This document shows positions 1-5,084 of a stretch of DNA of 5,225 nt, piece by piece. Each line of letters starts with the position of its first letter. The first letter of the stretch is position 1. The DNA lies in the NCBI GenBank assembly GCA_027077185.1, contig JALTGJ010000041.1:1-5225 (forward strand), given 5' to 3'. The translations under genes were made by a program, and so were the position numbers. The notes under the pieces are model-generated. The model searched no databases. It saw only the letters and a program-made list of their open reading frames with translations, and was not told where the DNA came from. The stretch is from Spirochaetales bacterium. Its GTDB lineage: Bacteria > Spirochaetota > Spirochaetia > B11-G9.

Positions 1-726
1 AAGGATGTTTTAATAGCAACAAAATCTACATGGCTCCCCCCCGGGAGTGTGGAAAAATATTTAAATATAAGTCTTTCCCGACTTTGTACAGATTATATTG
101 ATATTTTTTATATACACTGGCCAAAATCCGGATTGGATTTTCGTCCTATGATGGATGTTCTTGAAAAACTGCGATCTGTGGGGAAAATTAAAAAGATTGG
201 CCTTAGTAATTTTAGTATTAAGGATATGGAGTTAATACGGGGCAGTGGAAATATTGATTATTATCAGACAGGTTATTCTCTGCTCTGGAGATTTCCTGAA
301 AAAAGAATAATACCCTATTGCTCTAAAAGAAAAATTAAAATTATTTCTTACAGCTCTCTTGCACAGGGATTGCTTACTGATAAATTTAATATTGATATGG
401 GGTTCCCTTCTGAAGATCCCAGGCGTAATCTGGTTTTCTTTTATAAGGACAGCTATGAGCAGGTTAAATTTTTTTTGAATAGTTTTAAAACTCTTGCAGA
501 GGCTGAGGAATCCTCTATGGCTCAGTTATCTCTAATGTGGATACTAAGTCAGCCATGGATAGATACTGTCCTTGTCGGAGCCAGAACCAGAGAACAGTTG
601 GAAGAAAATATTATAGCAGAAAATATTAAACCAAATAGAAAAGTTATGCAAAAGCTTACTGAGTTGTCAAATGAACTGTATAATAATATACCGTATAGAG
701 AAAATATTTTTAATCATAAAGTTTGA
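1..726 (+). CDS. Aldo/keto reductase, 5'-truncated by window edge
   Basis: The frame is open from base 1 to the TGA at 724-726, so this is the C-terminal 241 residues of a longer protein. A typical family member is about 300 residues or more, so the N-terminal strands and the catalytic Asp/Tyr region lie outside the window. Visible from the first codon are IATK with the family's catalytic Lys at residue 8, DYIDIFYIHWP with the catalytic His at 39, GLSNF at 67-71, SYSSLAQG at 116-123, and VGARTREQLEEN at about 192-203, which in this family binds the adenosine phosphate of NADP(H). It should be a soluble NAD(P)H-dependent carbonyl/alcohol oxidoreductase with a TIM-barrel fold. The substrate cannot be read from sequence. 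A GTG at 49 could be mistaken for the start, but it lies inside the conserved barrel and after the catalytic Lys, so it is internal. A run of seven C at 36-42 does not break the frame. Confidence 0.93.
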   Translation, partial: KDVLIATKSTWLPPGSVEKYLNISLSRLCTDYIDIFYIHWPKSGLDFRPMMDVLEKLRSVGKIKKIGLSNFSIKDMELIRGSGNIDYYQTGYSLLWRFPEKRIIPYCSKRKIKIISYSSLAQGLLTDKFNIDMGFPSEDPRRNLVFFYKDSYEQVKFFLNSFKTLAEAEESSMAQLSLMWILSQPWIDTVLVGARTREQLEENIIAENIKPNRKVMQKLTELSNELYNNIPYRENIFNHKV

Positions 727-728
727 AA

Positions 729-807
729 GCTATTTGCGCTGTCTCTCATTTTTGGTTATAATAGCAGTTCTTCTATAATACAGGGATAATACACTGCGCA
801 ATATAGC
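729..807. repeat. Imperfect inverted repeat bounding a 79-bp segment
   Basis: Arms at 729-739 (GCTATTTGCGC) and 796-807 (GCGCAATATAGC) are reverse complements apart from one extra base. They are separated by 56 bp holding the two TATAAT boxes. The left arm begins 3 bp after the reductase stop codon. This could be a long hairpin, an operator pair, or the ends of a small dispersed element. The sequence alone does not distinguish these. Confidence 0.4.
734..779 (+). promoter_or_regulatory. Putative tandem sigma-70-type promoters for yigZ
   Basis: Two overlapping promoter-like pairs are visible. The first is TTGCGC (734-739) with TATAAT (757-762) and a 17-bp spacer. The second is TTGGTT (752-757) with TATAAT (774-779) and a 16-bp spacer. 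Both -10 boxes are perfect, but each -35 matches the consensus mainly at TTG. Transcripts would start near 769 and 786, giving yigZ a leader of about 170-190 nt that includes the GC-rich repeats. AT-rich DNA produces TATAAT by chance, so confidence is moderate. Confidence 0.45.
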
Positions 808-814
808 CTTGGAT

Positions 815-892
815 GCATGGCCGAGCAGCTTAGGTTGCATAGTCGAGCAGTGAGTTTGCGAACGACCAGGCAGCGAAGTTGCGACCAGGCCC
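815..892. repeat. GC-rich degenerate ~19-22-bp repeat array
   Basis: The heptamer CGASCAG (S = G or C) occurs four times at 822, 844, 863 and 882, spaced 22, 19 and 19 bp. The surrounding sequence repeats loosely as units beginning GCAT at 815 and 837 and GCGA at 858 and 881, with TT ending the first three. By hand count the GC content over 811-892 is about 60% (49 of 82), far above the AT-rich neighbours. No start codon with a ribosome site leads a convincing gene through it, and it does not fold as a tRNA. It lies in the probable leader of yigZ. It may be a dispersed intergenic repeat, a protein-binding array or a structured leader; the function is unknown. Confidence 0.5.
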
Positions 893-945
893 TTAAATTC
901 TAAAAAGAGGGATACATCGCACAAGCCTGTTTGAACAAATATAAC

Positions 946-950
946 AGGAG
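946..950 (+). promoter_or_regulatory. Shine-Dalgarno of yigZ
   Basis: AGGAG lies 8 nt before the ATG at 959 and only 5 nt before the in-frame TTG at 956. The spacing favours the ATG, so the TTG is probably not the start. Confidence 0.75.
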
Positions 951-958
951 CAATTTTG

Positions 959-1552
959 ATGCTTGTACCAAAAGGGATAAGTCTTGAAACTTTGGAAATT
1001 AAAAAATCCAGGTTTATTTCTATTGCAAAATATACTTCTTCTGCAGAGGAATCCAGGGAAATACTTAAGGCTGCAAAAGTAGAGTATCCTGATTCAAGCC
1101 ATATTGTTTATGCCTTTTTATCCGGACCGGGAAGTGATATTTTTGGTTTTAGTGATGATCATGAACCTTCCGGTACAGCAGGAAGGCCTGTTCTTGAAGT
1201 GTTGAAAGGTAGTGGAATTGGGAATATTATTATACTGGTAGTACGATATTTTGGAGGAGTGAAGCTGGGTACAGGAGGGTTGGTTAAAGCTTATACCGAA
1301 GCTGCTCAGCTTGCCCTGAAGCATCTTCCTGTAGAAGAATTACTTCCAAGGAGAACCTTTAGTCTTGATATTCAGTATGAAATCTATGACCCTGTTCTTA
1401 AAATTTTAAAAAAATATTCTGCAGAGGTAAAGGAGCCTGTGTTTGATACTAAAATTCATATAATAGGTACTATACCGGAAAAGTATTGTGATTCTGCAGG
1501 TACAAAAATACGGGATGTTTCTTCAGGCAGGGTTTCACTTATTCTTGAATAA
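959..1552 (+). CDS. yigZ: YigZ/IMPACT (UPF0029) family protein
   Basis: This 197-residue protein matches the YigZ/YvyE family in length and motif order. Near the N-terminus is EIKKSRF at about 12-18. The family signature follows as DDHEPSGTAGRP at about 66-77 and VVRYFGGVKLGTGGLVKAY at about 94-112. The C-terminal part from about 135 to 197 corresponds to the ferredoxin-like DUF1949-type domain. The domain is related to the N-terminal part of eukaryotic IMPACT, a translation-stress regulator. The bacterial role is poorly defined, with a ribosome or nucleic-acid link proposed. The usual DDGEPSGTAG reads DDHEPSGTAG here, a mild variant. The start is the ATG at 959, supported by the SD at 946-950. 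The gene stands alone on this strand and ends 14 bp inside the convergent acyltransferase gene, with no terminator hairpin between them. Confidence 0.93.
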   Translation: MLVPKGISLETLEIKKSRFISIAKYTSSAEESREILKAAKVEYPDSSHIVYAFLSGPGSDIFGFSDDHEPSGTAGRPVLEVLKGSGIGNIIILVVRYFGGVKLGTGGLVKAYTEAAQLALKHLPVEELLPRRTFSLDIQYEIYDPVLKILKKYSAEVKEPVFDTKIHIIGTIPEKYCDSAGTKIRDVSSGRVSLILE

Positions 1553-2210
1553 TAAGATGAATCAGTTGATTTTTCGAAAAATCAGAGTAAAATCCTCTTT
1601 TATCCTCTGGAAGAAGTTCTGCCATGTGGTACATAATTTCATGGGTTATCTGATCTCTGACAGTTCTGTTTATTCTATTTATTTTTTTTATTTGGAAGGG
1701 TTTTCCAACTTTTAAAGTTATTTTTGTTCTTTTAAAATGTTTAATATTATTCCATATTTTTTCACCACCTGTATGAACAACAGGGTATATAGGAGCATCT
1801 CCCTTTAATGCAATTGCTGTTATCCCGGATTTTCCCTTACGTAGAATACCGTTGGTGCTTCTTGTCCCTTCCGGAGCAATACAAATAAAATTCCCAGCTT
1901 TTAAAGCATTATAAGTTTCCTTGAAGGTTTCCTTATTAACAGCTCCTCTATTTATTGGAATGGCATTGTAGATATTTAGAAAGTATCTTAAAAATGGATT
2001 TTTCCATGTTTCTTTTTTTACAAGACCACGCATTTTTCGGGGTACCATATACACTTGAATAAGTGGGACTTCAAGAAAGTTGACATGGTTTATCATTATT
2101 ACACCGGGACCGGTTAAAGGTATTTTTGATATTTCCTCTGAATCAACTTTGCACAAAATTTGAATAATTGTTTTTAGAAAAAATGTGGCAAAAATAAATT
2201 TTAAGCTCAC
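1539..2210 (-). CDS. plsC: PlsC-type 1-acylglycerol-3-phosphate acyltransferase
   Basis: This probably acylates lysophosphatidic acid (or a related lysolipid) to phosphatidic acid at the inner membrane. Counting from the GTG at 2210 (223 residues), a hydrophobic N-terminal segment at about 2-20 could be a membrane anchor. Block I follows as NHVNFLE (His 42, Glu 47), block II as AIPINRG (83-89), block III as PEGTRS (113-118) and block IV as APIYPVV (139-145). Block I is normally H-x4-D; here the acid is Glu. Length fits the family. An ATG at 2240 would add 10 residues and overlap the kinase gene by 26 bp, but it has no Shine-Dalgarno. The GTG at 2210 lies 4 nt after the kinase stop, with AGG 7 nt upstream, and is preferred. 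The gene is second in a probable operon with the lipid kinase. The precise acyl acceptor is inferred. Confidence 0.88.
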   Translation of the reverse strand: MSLKFIFATFFLKTIIQILCKVDSEEISKIPLTGPGVIMINHVNFLEVPLIQVYMVPRKMRGLVKKETWKNPFLRYFLNIYNAIPINRGAVNKETFKETYNALKAGNFICIAPEGTRSTNGILRKGKSGITAIALKGDAPIYPVVHTGGEKIWNNIKHFKRTKITLKVGKPFQIKKINRINRTVRDQITHEIMYHMAELLPEDKRGFYSDFSKNQLIHLIIQE

Positions 2211-2214
2211 AAAA

Positions 2215-3129
2215 TTACCTGTGCATAATCTTAATTGCATTTGGTATGCAGTTTACTGTTAAATCTTTTCCGTCAAGGCATATTGTTTCCCCATCAGCAT
2301 GGGCTGCCATGCTTCCCTGTACTGCTTTTATAGTAAAAGAAGTAGATTTATCCATTGTTATTCCTGGTAAGCCTTTTTGTGTTCCTTTTGTGTAATGCAA
2401 TATAGTTTTAATTAATTTTCGTCTTGTAAGATGAGCTACCATGCAAATATCAAGAAGACCGTCATTATTAATAGCTTCAGGAGCCATGTAAAAAAGTCCC
2501 CCCATTCGGTTTCCATTCATTATTGATATTTGAATTGTTTTTATACGGGTTGTTTTGTCATTATAGATTATATCTACCAAAGGAGAAGCTGAAAATTTTA
2601 TTAGAGTTTTTATTGTACCAAAAACATATCCCAGGGCATCGTGAACATGGGGCATTTTTGCAGCTTCCAGTCCCACAATGGTATCGAATCCTATTCCAAT
2701 ACCATTACCAAAGTATCTCCCCTCGGGGTAAAACCCTCCTGTTATCTTTCCTATATCCAGTGAAGATATATTCCCCTGAGCAATAATCGATAGTGAATCT
2801 TCCAGAGTTGCAGGTATTTTCCCACCATAGGCAAAATCATTTCCTCTTCCAAGAGGAAGAACTCCAAAAACAGGAATATTATTCCCTTTCCCGGCCATAA
2901 GTCCGTTTATAACCTCATTGCATGTCCCATCACCACCTGCTGCAATGATGGCTGTATTTTTATCTTTTGCATGTTTTTCAGCAATTTCTGCTGCATCACC
3001 TGCTTTTTCAGTATGCAATAGTTTGAAATTTAAATTATGATTGCTAAAAAAGGATTCAATTTCCGGAAGACTTTTTATTGAAGCACCTTTCCCTGCAGTC
3101 GGGTTGAAAATAATAATATGATTTTCCAA
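2215..3129 (-). CDS. YegS/DgkB-like lipid (diacylglycerol) kinase
   Basis: This 304-residue protein has the full DAG-kinase catalytic fold. It shows NPTAGKG at 9-15, the nucleotide-binding GGDGT at 65-69 followed by Asn 71, LPLGRGNDFA at 91-100, GNGIGIGFD at 141-149, NDGLLD at 222-227 and HADGE at 277-281 near the C-terminus. The family phosphorylates diacylglycerol or related lipids with ATP, giving phosphatidic acid; some members act on other lipids, so the substrate is not certain. The start is TTG at 3129. It places the conserved IIIFNPTAG strand at the N-terminus and has AGGGAG six bases upstream (3136-3141). Its stop is 4 nt from the acyltransferase start, so both genes are probably co-transcribed and may be translationally coupled. 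Both would feed the phosphatidic acid pool. It is transcribed divergently from carD. Confidence 0.93.
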   Translation of the reverse strand: MENHIIIFNPTAGKGASIKSLPEIESFFSNHNLNFKLLHTEKAGDAAEIAEKHAKDKNTAIIAAGGDGTCNEVINGLMAGKGNNIPVFGVLPLGRGNDFAYGGKIPATLEDSLSIIAQGNISSLDIGKITGGFYPEGRYFGNGIGIGFDTIVGLEAAKMPHVHDALGYVFGTIKTLIKFSASPLVDIIYNDKTTRIKTIQISIMNGNRMGGLFYMAPEAINNDGLLDICMVAHLTRRKLIKTILHYTKGTQKGLPGITMDKSTSFTIKAVQGSMAAHADGETICLDGKDLTVNCIPNAIKIMHR

Positions 3130-3135
3130 AGATTT

Positions 3136-3141
3136 CTCCCT
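3136..3141 (-). promoter_or_regulatory. Shine-Dalgarno supporting the TTG start
   Basis: The minus strand reads AGGGAG here, 6 nt before the TTG at 3129. This strong site makes the non-ATG start of the lipid kinase credible. Confidence 0.75.
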
Positions 3142-3158
3142 ATTTAAGCATTTTTTCT

Positions 3159-3187
3159 ATTATAGCAGTACTTTTGTAATTATATCT
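3159..3187 (-). promoter_or_regulatory. Extended -10 promoter for the lipid kinase operon
   Basis: On the minus strand TGCTATAAT (3159-3167) is a perfect extended -10 (TGn-TATAAT). The -35 position at 17-bp spacing reads AGATAT (3182-3187), a poor match, which is tolerated when an extended -10 is present. Transcription would start near 3152, leaving a leader of about 23 nt that contains the Shine-Dalgarno at 3136-3141. Confidence 0.6.
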
Positions 3188-3213
3188 ATTAAAATAAATT
3201 ATTTCTTCCCCCT

Positions 3214-3242
3214 TTGACTTTGACGGGTAAAATGTGTATAAT
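3214..3242 (+). promoter_or_regulatory. Near-consensus sigma-70 promoter of the carD operon
   Basis: TTGACT (3214-3219) and TATAAT (3237-3242) are separated by exactly 17 bp, giving 11 of 12 consensus bases. The A of the carD ATG at 3249 is the seventh base after the -10 box, the usual +1 position, so the transcript is probably leaderless or nearly so. A second TTGACG directly follows the first at 3220-3225. At 11 bp from the -10 it cannot serve the same box. Confidence 0.75.
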
Positions 3243-3248
3243 CAGCCA

Positions 3249-3737
3249 ATGAATTCCCAATATAAAACAAATCAACATCTGGTTTACCCGCTTTTAGGAG
3301 TAGGTGAAATTAGAGAAGTAACTGAAAGAAAATTTAAAGATAAACAGGTTCTTTACTATATGATATATCTGGCAGTATCAGATATGACTGTAATGATACC
3401 GGTTGATAAGGCTGATGATCTTGGACTTAGAGCTATTGTTCCAAAAGAACAAACACTTAAAACTCTTGATCACTTAGGCGCAGATTATGAACCTGTAACT
3501 GCTGATTGGAAAATGCGATATCAGATGAATCTTGATCTTTTAAAAAGCGGTACAATTATGGATAATGCAACGGTTGTAAGGGCGCTTTATCATCGGAGCA
3601 AAATCAAAGAACTGCCCATTCAGGAAAGGAAACTCTATGACAGTGCATTAAGAATTCTGTCGGATGAAATTATGTATTCTCTTGATATTAGCAGTGAGGA
3701 AGCAGGTCAGCTTATATTCAGTAAAATGGAAGAGTAG
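3249..3737 (+). CDS. carD: CarD/CdnL-family RNA polymerase-binding regulator
   Basis: This 162-residue protein belongs to the CarD/CdnL family, which binds the RNA polymerase beta subunit and stabilises the open promoter complex. The N-terminal Tudor-like RNAP-interacting domain spans about 3-65 and contains VYPLLGVGEI. The C-terminal helical DNA-binding domain follows from about 70. It includes ADWKMRYQMN with the conserved Trp at 87, the residue that wedges into the upstream edge of the -10 element in studied homologues, and VVRALYHRSKIKELPIQERK, a family hallmark. A GTG at 3234 would add five residues but lies inside the promoter and just upstream of TATAAT, so it should not be transcribed. 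The ATG at 3249 is chosen. No Shine-Dalgarno precedes it. The stop overlaps the ispD GTG by one base (TAGTG), indicating tight coupling. CarD heads the operon and may influence its own strong promoter; that is inference. Confidence 0.92.
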   Translation: MNSQYKTNQHLVYPLLGVGEIREVTERKFKDKQVLYYMIYLAVSDMTVMIPVDKADDLGLRAIVPKEQTLKTLDHLGADYEPVTADWKMRYQMNLDLLKSGTIMDNATVVRALYHRSKIKELPIQERKLYDSALRILSDEIMYSLDISSEEAGQLIFSKMEE

Positions 3738-4417
3738 TGAAGGGCAGGACTGCAAACGCAGCTGTTGTTTTAACAGCTGCCGGTTCAAGTCGTCGAATGG
3801 GTCTTAAAACAAAAAAAGAGTTTTTAAAAATTAATGGTAATTTTATTCTCCAAATGTCACTTCATCCTTTTATATTATCAAATATCTTTTCACAGTACAT
3901 AATAGTCCTGCCAAAAGACGTTATTGAAATCGGGAAGGATATTTTGTCATCTTTGGAGATAAGTTCTTCTTTTACATATGTTACCGGAGGGACTACGCGG
4001 CAGGAATCAGTCTACAATGGGCTTCTTGCTTTGGAAGAATCCTTACCTGAAATTGTTTTAATACACGATGGTGCCAGACCATGGGTTAGTGAATCTATTA
4101 TAGAAAAAGTATATCGAATGACAGCTTTGAAAGATGCTGCTATTCCTGTAATACCTTCCACGAATGCCATGAAGTCTATTAATGCTTCCGGGACTGTGAT
4201 TACAGATCTGGAAAGAAAATCTACAGTTGCTGCCCAAACTCCACAGGGTTTCTGTTTTAATAAAATTTTGACTGCGCATAAAAAAGCAAGGTATGATCAT
4301 CTTGATTATGTTGATGATGCGGCAATTTATGGAAAATATATGGGGAGTGTGGAAACTGTGACCGGAGATATTTCAAATAAAAAAATAACATATATATCAG
4401 ATTTACAAGAGGATTAA
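3737..4417 (+). CDS. ispD: 2-C-methyl-D-erythritol 4-phosphate cytidylyltransferase
   Basis: IspD transfers CMP from CTP to MEP, giving CDP-ME, the third step of the MEP isoprenoid pathway, in the cytoplasm. The 226-residue length is typical. The CTP loop LTAAGSSRRMG (12-22) and KKEF carry the catalytic pair Arg 20 and Lys 27. GGTTRQESVYNG (84-95), IHDGARP (109-115, Asp 111 and Arg 114), Arg 160, TPQGF (168-172), DDAA (193-196) and NKKIT (214-218, Lys 216) match the E. coli active site. The segment usually reading D-T-(I/M)-K reads N-A-M-K at 143-146, so the residue equivalent to E. coli Thr140 appears to be Ala. The start is a GTG overlapping the carD stop by one base. GGAAGAG at 3728-3734 lies upstream and serves as a ribosome site inside carD. 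The next gene is separated by a 154-bp gap, unlike the tight junctions elsewhere in the operon. Confidence 0.95.
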   Translation: MKGRTANAAVVLTAAGSSRRMGLKTKKEFLKINGNFILQMSLHPFILSNIFSQYIIVLPKDVIEIGKDILSSLEISSSFTYVTGGTTRQESVYNGLLALEESLPEIVLIHDGARPWVSESIIEKVYRMTALKDAAIPVIPSTNAMKSINASGTVITDLERKSTVAAQTPQGFCFNKILTAHKKARYDHLDYVDDAAIYGKYMGSVETVTGDISNKKITYISDLQED

Positions 4418-4423
4418 ATTAGA

Positions 4424-4585
4424 ATGAGGATTTTGCGATGTCTATTGAATTGGTCTGTTAATATGTCGTACCGGAAGAGCAAAGCGATGAGGAACGATCA
4501 CAGCATTTTTGGCTTTTTTCGCCAGTCTATGACCAATAGATTAGAGAAGAATTATTTTTTAAGTAGAAAATATGGGACAGCGTAA
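4424..4585 (+). CDS. Possible 53-residue small ORF between ispD and ispF
   Basis: An uninterrupted ATG-to-TAA frame fills the ispD-ispF gap. It starts 7 bases after the ispD stop, in the same frame as ispD. AGAGGA at 4408-4413 lies 10 nt before its ATG. It ends at 4583-4585, overlapping the first possible ispF ATG (4572) by 14 bases and stopping 7 bases before the second (4593). The product would be strongly basic, with many Arg and Lys, beginning MRILRCLLNW. I see no known domain, signal peptide or clear membrane helix. A 53-codon open frame by chance in such AT-rich DNA is unlikely but not rare. It could be a translated leader coupling ispF to ispD, a remnant of a linker from a once-fused ispDF, or chance. 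I do not recognise it. Confidence 0.3.
   Translation: MRILRCLLNWSVNMSYRKSKAMRNDHSIFGFFRQSMTNRLEKNYFLSRKYGTA
4449..4537. repeat. Inverted repeat spanning the ispD-ispF gap
   Basis: ATTGGTC at 4449-4455 and GACCAAT at 4531-4537 are perfect reverse complements, 75 bp apart. The match continues imperfectly into TCTATT (4441-4446) and its partner after 4535 if five bases are skipped. It could be a long-range stem in the transcript or the ends of an inserted segment. The arms are short enough to be chance. Confidence 0.25.
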
Positions 4586-5084
4586 AAAGCTTATGAGAAT
4601 TGGAACCGGGTGGGATCTTCACCGACTAGCAGAGGGTAGGCTTTTGATTTTGGGGGGAGTCGTTATTCCTTTTAACTTAGGAGAGGAGGCTCATTCTGAT
4701 GGGGATGTTCTTGTTCATGCGATAATTGATGCTATTTTTGGAGCAGCCGCTCTTGGGGATATAGGAACACACTTCCCTCCTGAAGATAATCAGTACAAGG
4801 ATATTTCCAGTCTTGTTCTTCTTAAAAAAACAGCAGACCTTCTAATAGAATCCGGATACAGTATAGTTAATCTTGACGCAACTATTATTCTGCAGAAACC
4901 AAAATTAAAACCATATATAACGGAAATAAGAGAAAATCTGTCTCATGCCCTTAATCTTCCATTTGAGAACATTTCTATTAAGGCAAAGACTAAAGAGAAA
5001 GTTGATGCTGTTGGTGAGGGTAGAGCAATAGAGGCACAGGCATCTGTTCTAATAGAAGAGTTAGATGAATCTTTATGGGTGTAG
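4572..5084 (+). CDS. ispF: 2-C-methyl-D-erythritol 2,4-cyclodiphosphate synthase
   Basis: IspF cyclises CDP-ME 2-phosphate to ME-2,4-cyclodiphosphate with loss of CMP, the fifth MEP pathway step, as a trimer with Zn at each site. Counting from the ATG at 4572 (170 residues), the metal ligands are Asp 15 and His 17 in GTGWDLHRL and His 49 in DVLVHAIIDA. HSDGD lies at 41-45, GAAALGDIG follows, and the C-terminal signature is KTKEK (139-143) followed by GEGRAIEA. Family members normally begin at MRIGxGxDxH, which corresponds to the ATG at 4593, so the first seven residues may not be translated. Neither start has a clear Shine-Dalgarno. An in-frame TAA at 4560-4562 rules out a longer form. It is a stand-alone IspF, not fused to IspD. 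Its last 10 bases overlap the start of nth. Confidence 0.94.
   Translation: MGQRKKLMRIGTGWDLHRLAEGRLLILGGVVIPFNLGEEAHSDGDVLVHAIIDAIFGAAALGDIGTHFPPEDNQYKDISSLVLLKKTADLLIESGYSIVNLDATIILQKPKLKPYITEIRENLSHALNLPFENISIKAKTKEKVDAVGEGRAIEAQASVLIEELDESLWV

Noticed and set aside
36..42. Run of seven C as a possible frameshift in the aldo/keto reductase
   Set aside because: The frame is continuous from the catalytic Lys motif before the run to the His motif after it.
815..892. CRISPR array or tRNA in the GC-rich repeats
   Set aside because: The units are only about 19-22 bp, degenerate and without unique spacers. No cloverleaf or T-loop consensus is visible.
730..924. 64-codon minus-strand frame starting TTG in the reductase-yigZ gap
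   Set aside because: It has no good ribosome site or recognisable domain and simply reads through the inverted repeat and GC-rich array. It is more likely a by-product of repeat composition.
1488..1715. Plus-strand 75-codon frame across the yigZ end and plsC
   Set aside because: It lies opposite and within two well-supported genes in other frames and has no domain or ribosome site. Similar shadows at 1118-1324, 2523-2786 and 4058-4300 were dropped for the same reason.
2211..2240. Upstream ATG for the acyltransferase
   Set aside because: No Shine-Dalgarno precedes it, and it would overlap the kinase gene by 26 bp. The GTG at 2210 has AGG at good spacing, though the ATG is not excluded.
3234..3248. 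GTG start that would extend CarD by five residues
   Set aside because: It sits between the -35 and -10 boxes of the carD promoter, so it would not be in the transcript from that promoter. It also has no Shine-Dalgarno.
4510..4524. Hairpin TGGC-loop-GCCA as a terminator before ispF
   Set aside because: The stem is only 4 bp and no T tract follows it. The T run lies in the loop.
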